Positions 11,320 through 19,542 of a stretch of DNA of 64,000 nt are shown here, in pieces. Both the position numbers and the translations under genes were made by a program. Position 1 is the stretch's first letter, and each line of letters opens with the position of its first letter. Where the stretch lies: assembly GCA_937902315.1 (NCBI GenBank), contig CALGUG010000012.1, forward strand, positions 186,001-250,000, read 5' to 3'. The stretch comes from an uncultured Chloroflexales bacterium (GTDB taxonomy: Bacteria > Chloroflexota > Chloroflexia > Chloroflexales > Chloroflexaceae). The notes beneath the pieces are model-generated. The model did not search any database and was not told the DNA's origin. It worked only from the letters and a program-made list of their open reading frames with translations.

Positions 11320-11715
11320 TCAAGATTTTGGCTCCAGGTGTGCCTGCATCCAATCAACAATCTCATCGAAACCTGCGTTGCCACTGGCCACCTGCACACT
11401 GAAGGTTTCGACTTCAGCGGGCGAGGCGTTTACCTGCCAGCCGTTTCGCACTAAAAAGAGACGCAGGGCGCCAGACGCAATACGTTTATTCCCATCCCAA
11501 AAAGGGTGGTTTTGGATTAGATGATACAACAAAGCAGCGGCTTTATCGTATACAGTAGGGAAGGCATCGTTACCAAAGGCAGATTGACGAGGAGCAGCGA
11601 GCGCCGATAATAATCCATGGCGCGTCATGATCTCAAACGAGTCGCTGTCTGGGTTAGCAGCAGCGATGCGATCACGTATCGAAAGCACATCCTCGATGCT
11701 CAGATAGGTTGTCAT
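11320..11715 (-). CDS. Doc/Fic-family toxin, second copy of the locus
   Basis: A 131-residue protein with the Fic-fold core HPFWDGNKRIASGALRLFL near residue 70. The NKR ending is typical of Doc (death-on-curing) toxins, which phosphorylate EF-Tu, as opposed to GNGR Fic AMP-transferases. YLSIEDVLSIRDRI at the start is also Doc-like. It is a paralogue of the gene 49 bp upstream. The intervening gap contains a TATAAT on the minus strand (11749-11744), so it may have its own promoter. GAGG lies just before the ATG. Activity is inferred from family only. Confidence 0.85.
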   Translation of the reverse strand: MTTYLSIEDVLSIRDRIAAANPDSDSFEIMTRHGLLSALAAPRQSAFGNDAFPTVYDKAAALLYHLIQNHPFWDGNKRIASGALRLFLVRNGWQVNASPAEVETFSVQVASGNAGFDEIVDWMQAHLEPKS

Positions 11716-11743
11716 AGCCCTCGGGGCAAGCCGTATACACTCT

Positions 11744-11749
11744 ATTATA
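11744..11749 (-). promoter_or_regulatory. -10 box ahead of the second Doc gene
   Basis: TATAAT on the minus strand between the two Doc genes, about 29 bp before the downstream ATG. No convincing -35. Confidence 0.4.
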
Positions 11750-11764
11750 CAGGCTTGGTGCTAC

Positions 11765-12163
11765 CTACGAAGCTTGATCTTCGACCTTCATATGGGCCGC
11801 CACCCAAGCAGTAACCTCTTCACGGTCGAGTTTCTTTGCAGCCGCCATGGCGAACTCATAGAGTTCGTCATTGCTTGCTGTCAAGGTCGCCCCATTGCGC
11901 GCTAACATCTCAACCAGAGCCACCACTGCGACACGTTTATTGCCATCGCTAAATGGATGGTTGCGCGTAATCGCATGGGTTAAGGCTGCAGCTTTGCTGG
12001 GAAGATCTTCAAACAGATCAACACCAAACATACTTTGTTGTGGAACACTGACCACCGTCTCGAGACGCCCGAAACCCGCTTCCGTAACACCGCGAATACC
12101 GCCAAATTCAGTTAATATGAGTTCGAGGATAACGAGTAATTCTTCCGCGGTTAGATAGTTCAT
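11765..12163 (-). CDS. Doc/Fic-family toxin, first copy of the locus
   Basis: A 132-residue Doc-like protein. It has YLTAEELLVILELIL at the N-terminus, GGIRGVTEAGFGRLE (the usual Doc segment around GIRD) and the catalytic core HPFSDGNKRVAVVALVEML. The ATG at 12163 (MNYLTAEE) is preferred over a TTG at 12172. It begins 13 bp after the small upstream gene, the spacing of an antitoxin-toxin pair. Family knowledge: Doc toxins stop translation by phosphorylating EF-Tu and are neutralised by a small antitoxin encoded just upstream. Which of the two toxins the single antitoxin controls cannot be told. Confidence 0.88.
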   Translation of the reverse strand: MNYLTAEELLVILELILTEFGGIRGVTEAGFGRLETVVSVPQQSMFGVDLFEDLPSKAAALTHAITRNHPFSDGNKRVAVVALVEMLARNGATLTASNDELYEFAMAAAKKLDREEVTAWVAAHMKVEDQAS

Positions 12164-12176
12164 CGGCGTCAAGACG

Positions 12177-12389
12177 TTAGGTCAAATTCATCAGTGATTC
12201 GCGATACTTGGCGAAGGTCTCGCGCACGCGCATCACAAAGGCGGGGTCGATATCGGGGATATCGCGTACCAAGAGATTGCCATCGGGCATCTCTTCAATG
12301 GCAGCCAAAACCGCCGTCGTCCCTCGCTCTTTCAGCCACGCACGCACGATCTCTGGAACCTCTTCACTTGGAATAATCAAATCGTTCAT
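12177..12389 (-). CDS. Small putative antitoxin of the Doc locus
   Basis: A 70-residue acidic protein beginning MNDLIIPSEEVPEIV and ending KYRESLMNLT. It sits directly upstream of two Doc toxins on the same strand, where Phd-type antitoxins are normally encoded. I do not see a clear Phd/YefM or AbrB DNA-binding signature. The C-terminal DIPDIDPAFVMRVRETFAKY would be the toxin-binding segment if the analogy holds. Assignment rests on context and size; the ribosome site is weak. Confidence 0.65.
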   Translation of the reverse strand: MNDLIIPSEEVPEIVRAWLKERGTTAVLAAIEEMPDGNLLVRDIPDIDPAFVMRVRETFAKYRESLMNLT

Positions 12390-12608
12390 ACGTTTCTTGA
12401 ATCACTTCTGATCTAGTACACCGCTTACTATACCGCTATTTGGTGCTCAATGCAAATAGTTGAACGCAATGCCGTTTTCGTGCGATGCTTTTGCTATGCC
12501 CTATGCTACCAATGAGCTCGTGGCAGCGAGAGACAGCGTTTGAGCCTAGTTGCTTGCAGCGAAGGCAGCGAAATAGCTCGAAGGGCTGAATGGGAGAAGA
12601 AACGACTT

Positions 12609-12740
12609 GATAGCCGTAGGCGGACGCGCTGAGGAACGAATGGAAGGGAAAGAACAGGCCGCCAGCAGGCTGAAGGATGCGGCTAGGAGATCAGTTGCTA
12701 GAGCGGCTATTTGAGCCTGAAGCTAAACAGCCGCTCTAGC
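12609..12740. repeat. R1 half-copy plus 12-bp inverted repeat
   Basis: In the gap 12390-12766 there is a single R1 end (12609-12668) reading outward as core, then CGAATGGAAGG, then GGCCGCC. It is followed by a perfect 12-bp dyad, GCTAGAGCGGCT (12697-12708) and AGCCGCTCTAGC (12729-12740), downstream of the subtilase gene. There is no T-run, so the dyad is only a possible terminator. From 12390 to 12608 I see nothing else. Confidence 0.55.
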
Positions 12741-12766
12741 TTGAGATGGAGCGACAGTGTAGGCCT

Positions 12767-15700
12767 TTAGCGCTTTGTTATCAGCGGGTAGTACAGCTCA
12801 TAGGGTGCCTGCTGAGTCGTGAGCAAAAACGGGATCTGTACTTCTGGCCTAAAGAGATCGTTGCTGCGGATCAGCACTGTGCCGCGCAAGGGCTGTTGAT
12901 AGGCGTTCGGGCGGATCCAGAGCAGATTGATCTGGAACTGAGCCGATTCGCCCGGCTGAACCACCGCCGAAGAGCCCAGCAGGCCAGCCCAGAGTTCGGT
13001 CGATGGCTGGCGGCGCAGATCGTAGATCAAACCGGGCACAAGCTCGCCGTTGGGATTACAGCTGATGATCTGAGCTTGGAAGCTGTTCTCTTGCACGCCT
13101 ATCGTCAAGGCACGCGGCAAAACGCCCAGAGCGCCGTAGCGATACTGGAAATCGCCGTTGCGTTTGATCACGACTTGGAAGCTATAGCGCTCGGCCGTCT
13201 CGATATTTTCGGGATTGCTGCTATGCAGCGGAACATCCTTGTAGGTGACGACAAAGCCTTCGCTGGTGGTCGCATAGCTCACTGTACCGCCTTGACTTGG
13301 GTCAAGATCAGCATAGAAAGGCAATAGAGCCGCGCCCGTGGTTTGCGAGATGCCCACACAACTTGCGCGATAGCCAATCGCAGTGGGCGCATTTTCAAAG
13401 GCCAGCATGCCGTTGGCATTGATATAGACGTTGCGATAGCTATGGTTGAACAGGTTGATCGCAAAGCCCATATCGATCGGACCGCTGCTGCTATCGTCCC
13501 CGAGCGCTAGCTTGGTCGCATTGGGAGGCTCTTGCAGATCGCTCGCCAAGCCCGGGTCGCTACTCGGCCAAACCCCGTAAGAACCGATCACGATCTCGGC
13601 GGTGTAGCTGAGCGGCTTCGTGCCGACATTATGGATCGAGCGCACCAAACGGCCCACCTCTGTGATCGAAATCGTCGTCGACATGGGCGCGGTGTCGACC
13701 ATAATCTTGGGCAGATCGGTCGTGAGCGAGAAGTTTTGAGTCGCTCCGAGCGGGCTGTTCAAAAGCACGCTTTTGGTCTGGCTGATATAACTTAAAGCGC
13801 TCGCCACAAGCTCGTAGGGAGTCTCGCGCAGCGGCAGCGTAATGGTATAGCTACCGGTCTCATCGACCTTCACGCGCGCGCCGCCAACCACGGCAACCTC
13901 AGCCAGCAAGGGGTGGCCCTGCACAGCATCGACAACCTTGCCCGTGATCTGGGCTTGCGAGGGGGCCGGAGCGACCGTCATGGTTACGTTCACGATCAGC
14001 GGATCTTCGCTTAGATCTTGGCCGTGAACTAGGATGCGAGCCGTGTAGACGCCCGGAGCAGGAACTTTGCTGGCGTCGAAGCTCACCGCAATGCCCTTGG
14101 ATTCATTACCCTCGATAGTGGTCTGGCTGCTCGCAAGCTGCAACCACGGCACATCGACCTTAGCCTGAGCCAGAGCTTCGTAGGCTTGAACGCGGCCATA
14201 GCCATAGAGATTGTTGGGCTGGCCGGGGGTATCGCCACAGCGCGCATCGTCGATTCGCTTGGCGGTCGAGGTCAAGATCGCATAGGTCGTATCGTAGTCG
14301 CCGATCAAGCTGGGGTTGGCCGACCAGAGCAGTGCGACCAGACCAGCCACATGGGGCGCAGCCATAGAGGTGCCCTGCAACGAGGCGTATCGATCGCTAT
14401 GGATGTAGGTCGAGACGATATTGACGCCGGGCGCGCTTAGATCGGGCTTGAGGCGCCCATCTTTAGTGGGGCCGCGCTTGCTAAAGCTAGCAATCGTATC
14501 GGTGCTATCGGTCGCACCGACCGCCAACACATCGGGATAGTCGCCGGGCGATGAGATCGATTCACACTCGGCGCCGCCATTTTTGTTGCCAGCCGCAAAG
14601 ATGGGAAAGATACCAGCAGCTCGCCAAGCCGCCGTGTAGCCCGAATACCAATCGTCGCCGCCGCCGCCACCCGTCCACGAGTTGTTCACGATGTGCGGAC
14701 GCAGATCGGGGCGTGGGTTCTGACCATACTGATCGGTAGGAGCTAAGATCCATTGGGCCGATGCGATCAGATCGCTGGTGCTACAGGTGGTATTCTCGCA
14801 GCCTTGGGCGGCGATCCAGCTTGCATCGGGCGCTACACCGACCGCAGGCTGATCGGCTGTGCCATCGCCGCGCCCGACCATCACGCCCATGGTGTGGGTG
14901 CCATGTCCGTTTATGTCTCCCGGGGCGATATACTGGCCTTGAGGATCGAACCAGTTATAGGCGTGTTCCAAACCCTTCTCGCCACGAAAGCCACGGTACT
15001 GGCGGATCAAGGCCGGATGCATCACATCCACGCCTGTATCGATATTGGCGACCGTGATGCCCGCTCCGGTTACACCAAAGTCTTTCCAGATCCGATCGAC
15101 GCCGGTTTTACGCACATGCCAACACGAGCTGTTGTTGAGAGCATCGGGCTGTAGATCGCACTGGCTCTGAACCGCCGAGAGCGAGAGAGGGCTCGCTTCA
15201 AGCGCATCGACGCTGATCTGTTGCACCGCTTGGATCAAGCCGACCTCCGGGCGGGCCGCAAGCGCCTGCAAATCGTCGTAGTTGCCATGTACTTCAAGCG
15301 CATTGACGATCCAAAAAGCACGGTAGCTTACGCCACGCTGGTCGAGCAAACGCCGAATAGCCGCCTGCGCACTTGTGGCATGGCTCTGCAACAAACGATA
15401 GACCTGCGAGCCACGATCGCGCCACGATTGGTTGCCATAGGCGCCGCTTAGATCGGCTTGATCAGCCAGAAAGACCAGAAAGTCGCGTCGACGGCTACGA
15501 TCAGCCGCTAAATCGGCTTCGAGATCTGGATCGACACGCCACGGCTCATCGGGCAACTGAACACTGCGCAGCTCTTCGGGCAGGGCCGCGCGCGCATTGG
15601 CCATAGAGCTCGGCTCAAAGGCTTCAAACAGGCGAATCTGCTGTTGTGTCGAGCTCGTATTAGTCAGCGTAAGGGTCTGTTGTGTGCTCTGACCTAAAAC

Positions 15701-15847
15701 GAGATTCGCGCTAAGCGTGTTAGGAGCCGAGATAGGAGGCGCTGCCAGAGCTACCTGTGAGGGCGAAGAAGCAAAAGGGAGTGATGTTATTCCTACTAAA
15801 ACAGCGAGCCACACAAGCAGGCTGGAGTTCCGAGTACGACGAGTCAT
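12767..15847 (-). CDS. Secreted subtilisin-like serine protease (S8)
   Basis: A 1026-residue exported protease. It has a signal peptide (residues 1 to about 36, cleaved near ALAAPP) and an N-terminal proregion with coiled, Q-rich segments. The S8 catalytic domain has Asp270 in NIDTGVD, His315 in NGHGTHTMG and Ser494 in GTSMAAPHVAG, so all three triad residues are present. A carboxypeptidase-regulatory-like beta domain follows (about 630-710, AQITGKVVDAVQGHP). The last 300 residues are beta-rich with repeated aromatic/Gly turns, probably adhesion or substrate binding. It ends YYPLITKR with no sorting motif I recognise. Likely roles are nutrient scavenging or predation, as inference. Confidence 0.93.
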   Translation of the reverse strand: MTRRTRNSSLLVWLAVLVGITSLPFASSPSQVALAAPPISAPNTLSANLVLGQSTQQTLTLTNTSSTQQQIRLFEAFEPSSMANARAALPEELRSVQLPDEPWRVDPDLEADLAADRSRRRDFLVFLADQADLSGAYGNQSWRDRGSQVYRLLQSHATSAQAAIRRLLDQRGVSYRAFWIVNALEVHGNYDDLQALAARPEVGLIQAVQQISVDALEASPLSLSAVQSQCDLQPDALNNSSCWHVRKTGVDRIWKDFGVTGAGITVANIDTGVDVMHPALIRQYRGFRGEKGLEHAYNWFDPQGQYIAPGDINGHGTHTMGVMVGRGDGTADQPAVGVAPDASWIAAQGCENTTCSTSDLIASAQWILAPTDQYGQNPRPDLRPHIVNNSWTGGGGGDDWYSGYTAAWRAAGIFPIFAAGNKNGGAECESISSPGDYPDVLAVGATDSTDTIASFSKRGPTKDGRLKPDLSAPGVNIVSTYIHSDRYASLQGTSMAAPHVAGLVALLWSANPSLIGDYDTTYAILTSTAKRIDDARCGDTPGQPNNLYGYGRVQAYEALAQAKVDVPWLQLASSQTTIEGNESKGIAVSFDASKVPAPGVYTARILVHGQDLSEDPLIVNVTMTVAPAPSQAQITGKVVDAVQGHPLLAEVAVVGGARVKVDETGSYTITLPLRETPYELVASALSYISQTKSVLLNSPLGATQNFSLTTDLPKIMVDTAPMSTTISITEVGRLVRSIHNVGTKPLSYTAEIVIGSYGVWPSSDPGLASDLQEPPNATKLALGDDSSSGPIDMGFAINLFNHSYRNVYINANGMLAFENAPTAIGYRASCVGISQTTGAALLPFYADLDPSQGGTVSYATTSEGFVVTYKDVPLHSSNPENIETAERYSFQVVIKRNGDFQYRYGALGVLPRALTIGVQENSFQAQIISCNPNGELVPGLIYDLRRQPSTELWAGLLGSSAVVQPGESAQFQINLLWIRPNAYQQPLRGTVLIRSNDLFRPEVQIPFLLTTQQAPYELYYPLITKR

Positions 15848-15910
15848 AATACACTCTTTCTGCTAGCGGCACCATCCAGATACTGATCGTATCGCCATAG
15901 CTGTACCGTA

Positions 15911-16444
15911 CTATTGAGTATCTTTTGTGTGTTGTTTTTGTGCTTGTAATAACTGTTCAATTGTTTGCGATAACTCTTCGATCTGGCTTTTAAGCCGATC
16001 GACATCGTTGCGTGTTGGCCAAGGAGCGAGTTGAGCCGGTGGAGGAGAGGAGTTCAAGAGAAGATGGCGCATACGGGCAGCTTCTTCGGCATCGATTGTG
16101 CCTTGCGCTTGTAAGGCATCGATTCGACGCACGATCTCGAGGGCAACATAGTCAACACCGCCCAAGGAGGTTGCCACAGCCCGACGCAAGCTCGATATCG
16201 TATCACCACTCGCCTGAATCAAACCAGTTAATAGCTTGGTTGAAAGGATCGTGCTGCGCCCGCGCCGAGCTAACAAAACAACTTGGGCCAATGTGCTCGT
16301 CGTGATATCCTCGCCCGTCTCGTTATCAAGCACTTGCACACTGTCGCCAGCTTCGACCAGTTTTGCAATCCCCTCAAGCGTTATGTATTGTTTCTGGTTA
16401 GTATGATACAGTTTACGGTTTGCGTACTTTTTGATAAGCTGCAC
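15911..16444 (-). CDS. PhaR-like polyhydroxyalkanoate regulator
   Basis: A 177-residue protein with an N-terminal PHA-accumulation-regulator DNA-binding domain: IKKYANRKLYHTNQKQYITL and then VQVLDNETGEDIT, matching the PhaR/PF07879-type pattern. The C-terminus is a coiled coil (RLKSQIEELSQTIEQLLQAQ). In other bacteria PhaR binds PHA granules and represses phasin genes. A phasin-like gene lies 216 bp upstream on the same strand. It starts with a GTG at 16444 behind AAGGAAGG. PHA synthase is not in this window. Confidence 0.85.
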   Translation of the reverse strand: MQLIKKYANRKLYHTNQKQYITLEGIAKLVEAGDSVQVLDNETGEDITTSTLAQVVLLARRGRSTILSTKLLTGLIQASGDTISSLRRAVATSLGGVDYVALEIVRRIDALQAQGTIDAEEAARMRHLLLNSSPPPAQLAPWPTRNDVDRLKSQIEELSQTIEQLLQAQKQHTKDTQ

Positions 16445-16478
16445 AATACCTTCCTTATGTATGTCCCTACAGCGATTT

Positions 16479-16487
16479 ATTATAGCA
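16479..16487 (-). promoter_or_regulatory. Extended -10 promoter of the phaR-like gene
   Basis: TGCTATAAT on the minus strand (TATAAT at 16484-16479 with an upstream TGn), about 35 bp before the GTG start. Confidence 0.5.
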
Positions 16488-16660
16488 TACCGATACTTCG
16501 CTCTACCGAAATCGCAGCCCTTCTTTTCGACATGCTTCTCATTCTGCCAAACATGAACGAGTCAGGGCACAATTTCCTAGCAGGTTTATAACAGCCGCTC
16601 ACGCCTCGCACAATGCAGATCTGTACGAGCTAGGCCCATGAAGCTGAGCTTAGGCAGCGA

Positions 16661-17053
16661 CTATAGCTTGTTCGTACCCCCGTCCTGCAGCTGGCTGATA
16701 CGTTCATTGAGCTGATCGATCCGCGCGTTAAGTTCGTCGATATCGCGCTTGGTCGGAATGTTCAAGCCATGCAGCAGCTGGGTTATGCCTTGGTCAAGGC
16801 TAACCGCGCTCTGTTGCGCGCTCTTTGGTGTCAAGGGCAACGATTGAGCGAGATTGCTCACCGTGGCTTCGCTCTGTTGTTTGACCTCTAAGCCACGGGC
16901 CTTCATCTGTTCGAGCGTGAGTTTAGCCGTATCGCGTGCGAGCGCGAGCGCGCCGAGACCGACCAAAAAAAGCGTACTAGCAAGATCGCTGGCAGGAGCT
17001 TGGGCCGTAGTAGCAGTGTGGTTTTGCAACTTAACAGCAACTTCCTCTGACAT
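16661..17053 (-). CDS. Phasin-like / PHA granule-associated protein
   Basis: A 130-residue protein. The hydrophobic-amphipathic segment STLFLVGLGALALARDTAKL (about 25-45) and a C-terminal heptad coiled coil (IDELNARIDQLNERISQL) match the layout of poly(hydroxyalkanoate) granule-associated proteins. These coat PHA granules. The ATG at 17053 has AAAGGGG 8 bp before it. The neighbouring PhaR-like gene supports the assignment. Sequence similarity is by pattern only, so an unrelated membrane-associated coiled-coil protein is possible. Confidence 0.65.
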   Translation of the reverse strand: MSEEVAVKLQNHTATTAQAPASDLASTLFLVGLGALALARDTAKLTLEQMKARGLEVKQQSEATVSNLAQSLPLTPKSAQQSAVSLDQGITQLLHGLNIPTKRDIDELNARIDQLNERISQLQDGGTNKL

Positions 17054-17191
17054 ACGCTTGTCCCCTTTCATCGCTTGCAGCCATAATGCACTGCGTTCAT
17101 TCGAAGCGTAGCTTGTTCTCTTCCATTCTGCCAGCTTTTTTGCAACAAATCCAGTCGCTTCAAACCATCAGCGAATGACAGCGCATATCTC

Positions 17192-17250
17192 TAGCGGCGA
17201 GGTCTCTCGCCTCCATCCGTTCCTTGGCGCGTCCGCCTACGGCTATCAGA
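17192..17250. repeat. R1 half-copy (left end)
   Basis: In the gap 17054-17913: AGCGGCGAGG, then CCATCCGTTCC, then the inward-facing core GCGTCCGCCTACGGCTATCA. No matching right end is seen downstream. Confidence 0.65.
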
Positions 17251-17329
17251 GCGGCTAGCCCACCCTCATCCCCGGCCCTTCTCCCGCCAGCTGTACATTA
17301 CCCACAAATCAACATACGGTCAGCGTTAT

Positions 17330-17535
17330 CTGCCCTCACCCCCCGGCCCCCTCTCCCGCACTGCGGGCGAGGGGCTGAATGTTGATGTTGTATGCGATTT
17401 CGCTACGCGAAATCGCATACAACCTCTCCCCATTCTGTGCTCTCAAGGATATTCCCGCGATGGTATGCGAACGATCGTCTTTTGCTGCCGACACGACTTT
17501 TGGCTAATGCATAGCTCCCGCCAGTGCGGGAGAAG
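17330..17535. repeat. R3 repeat module with perfect hairpin
   Basis: Contains the G-rich end (CACCCCCCGGCCCCCTCTCC), a perfect hairpin (TTGTATGCGATTTCG with its complement, about 17388-17422) and CTGCCGACACGACTTTTGG (about 17488-17506). The same arrangement recurs at 1316-1450, 29391-29676 and, reversed, around 61235-61320. Non-coding. Confidence 0.65.
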
Positions 17536-17586
17536 GGTGCAACACTGCATCTCAACCTTCATCAAGCATTGCAATGCCTACTCTGC

Positions 17587-17692
17587 CTAAAGCTTGTCTG
17601 CTCGCAAAGGGTAAAACGAGCATAGTTGAGTTCCACTATTCTGAAGGCAAAAAACACAGCATGATCAGCCGGATTCGCTCTAAAAACAGCTC
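17587..17692. repeat. Degenerate R2 element
   Basis: A weak match to R2 in reverse orientation: GTTCCACTATTCTGAAGGC in place of GTTCCACTCTGCCGAAGGC, ending ATCAGCCGGATTCG. Boundaries are approximate. Confidence 0.4.
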
Positions 17693-17744
17693 TATGGCCG
17701 CGCCGCATAGAGCGATGAGAATACGCTTTTAGAGCGTGTGTATA

Positions 17745-17790
17745 TGGTATACTGAACGAACAAGAGCCTGCCCGGCAGGGTTCTCGTTTT
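17745..17790 (+). promoter_or_regulatory. Extended -10 box followed by a terminator-like hairpin
   Basis: TGGTATACT (17745-17753) resembles an extended -10. Ten bases later GAGCCTGCC (17764-17772) and GGCAGGGTTC (17774-17783) can form a hairpin followed by TCGTTTT. If both work, transcription from here would attenuate at once, about 130 bp before the PLD-like gene. Confidence 0.3.
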
Positions 17791-17913
17791 AGGCCACTTG
17801 TTGCGTACCACACACGAAAGTACAAATTGCAAACCCCACACTGTTAACAGTGTTCTAACGTGTCCTAACGGCCACAATGATCCGTCTGATTGAAACAGCA
17901 AAGGGAACTTCAC

Positions 17914-19104
17914 ATGGCGCGTCGCAAAACAACAAAGCGACGAAACAGTACTTCGATCTGGCAGATCATCCTGCTGCTCGTATTGTTAATCGGTGCCTAC
18001 TACCTTGAACGCCAAGGCTGGTTTGGCCAAGGAAGTGAATCGCCAAGCATCCCTCCGACGTCGGTCGCGACCAATCCAACAACTTCATCGGGAGCGCCGA
18101 ATACAAGCGGAGGCGCGCTCGATTCAGCCATCACAGTCTACTTTACAACACCCGATCTGGTTTATCCCGATCGTGCCTCTTCGCGCCGCGCGACCACGGT
18201 CGAACAAGCGATCATCGCCGATATCGATGCGGCCCAATCGAGCATCGAGATGGCGGTTTTCGAATATAACCTCTTCTCGATCGCCGATGCGCTCCAACGG
18301 GCCAAAGAGCGCGGAGTCGAGGTAGAACTCGCCCTCGATGGCGAAAACCTCGAGAAAGAAGAGATGGCCGAATTCGCTGGGCAGATGGAACGCGCTGGCA
18401 TCCCGATCCACTACGAGCAGAGCGATGCGTTTTTGCATAGCAAATTCATTATCATCGACAAAAAGCTGGTCTGGATGGGTTCTTGGAACGCGACCGTAAA
18501 CGATAACTACCGCAACAACAACAACCTGTTGCGCATCACCATCCCAGAGATCGTCGAAAACTACCAAGCCGAATTCAACCAGATGCGCCAAGATCTCTTC
18601 TCGCGCAAAAAGAGTTCGCTCACGCCCTACCCAAGCATCATGTACAACGGCGTGACGATCGAGAACTACTTCTCGCCGAAAGATAAGCCGCGCAATCGCA
18701 TCGTCGAATACCTCAACAACGCCCGATCGAGCATTCGCTTTATGGCCTTCTCGTTCACCGACGATGCGATTAAAGATGCTATGGTCGAGCGCCTCAACGC
18801 CGGTGTAACGGTGCAGGGCGTCTTCGAGAAGCGCAATGCCAACGGCGTAGGGGCCGAGTTCGCACCGCTCCAAGAGGCTGGCGTCGAGGTCTACGAAGAT
18901 GGCAACTGCTATACCATGCACCACAAGGTGATCATCATCGACGATCGCATCGTGATCACTGGCTCATACAACTTCACAGGACGAGCCGAGGATACCAACG
19001 ATGAAAACCTGATCATCATCGACGATCCGGCCATCGCCCAGCAATTTCTGCAAGAGTTCGATCGCGTCTATAATCAGGCCCGCAACCCAACCTCCTGCGG
19101 CTAG
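17914..19104 (+). CDS. Exported/anchored phospholipase D-like protein
   Basis: A 396-residue protein with a basic N-terminus (ARRKTTKRR) and one hydrophobic segment (about 16-34) acting as anchor or signal, then a low-complexity Ser/Thr/Pro linker. Two PLD half-domains follow: HSKFIIID ... GSWN (His about 175) and HHKVIIID ... GSYNFT (His about 337). Both HKD catalytic motifs are intact, so phosphodiester hydrolysis outside the membrane, either of phospholipid or nucleic acid (Nuc-like), is expected. I chose the ATG at 17914, preceded by AAAGGGA at 8 bp, over a TTG at 17890. Substrate is not readable from sequence. Confidence 0.9.
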   Translation: MARRKTTKRRNSTSIWQIILLLVLLIGAYYLERQGWFGQGSESPSIPPTSVATNPTTSSGAPNTSGGALDSAITVYFTTPDLVYPDRASSRRATTVEQAIIADIDAAQSSIEMAVFEYNLFSIADALQRAKERGVEVELALDGENLEKEEMAEFAGQMERAGIPIHYEQSDAFLHSKFIIIDKKLVWMGSWNATVNDNYRNNNNLLRITIPEIVENYQAEFNQMRQDLFSRKKSSLTPYPSIMYNGVTIENYFSPKDKPRNRIVEYLNNARSSIRFMAFSFTDDAIKDAMVERLNAGVTVQGVFEKRNANGVGAEFAPLQEAGVEVYEDGNCYTMHHKVIIIDDRIVITGSYNFTGRAEDTNDENLIIIDDPAIAQQFLQEFDRVYNQARNPTSCG

Positions 19105-19165
19105 CTTATAAACGTCACAAGCACTGCTGTAAGGCGCACTCTGCCAAGCAGCAAACCTAAAAAGT

Positions 19166-19197
19166 GAGAGATTTGGCGTATAGTTGCCAAATCTCTC
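19166..19197 (+). terminator. Hairpin after the PLD-like gene
   Basis: A perfect 12-bp stem, GAGAGATTTGGC (19166-19177) with GCCAAATCTCTC (19186-19197). No T-run follows, so termination is uncertain. Confidence 0.45.
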
Positions 19198-19261
19198 GAC
19201 ACTACACTTCATTCTCTACACAAACACAAATAGCTTCGGCAGATAACAAAGAGATTTGGTG

Positions 19262-19377
19262 CAACACCAGATCGGCTTAAAGGCGTGCATGCTCGCAACG
19301 CGGAACCAAACAACAAAAAAGTCAGGTTCCACTCTGCCGAAGGCCAAAAAACTCAAGTGTATCACTGGGTTTGTTAT
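19262..19377. repeat. R2 MITE-like element (reverse orientation)
   Basis: In the gap 19105-19542: ACACCAGATCGG at the left, GTTCCACTCTGCCGAAGGCC inside (about 19328) and a diverged end near GGGTTTGTTAT. It is followed at 19380-19440 by three AAGCTCGC-like direct copies and a GATCAA/TTGATC dyad, whose meaning is unknown. Confidence 0.55.
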
Positions 19378-19542
19378 AAAAGCTTCGCGAGCGCTTTTTA
19401 AGCTCGCTCTTAGAATTGTTTAAGCTCGCTTTTAACTTTTCGCAGGATACTGTTTTCATCGCTTGATCAACGCGATCAAGTTTTTCAGCATGGCAATAAG
19501 TGGCGCTTACATGAAGCGACCATTGTGGAAAGGAGCGTCCCT

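Noticed and set aside
12697..12740. Strong terminator after the subtilase gene
   Set aside because: The 12-bp dyad has no T-run on the minus strand and sits next to an R1 half-copy, so it may just be part of a repeat; listed only within the repeat entry.
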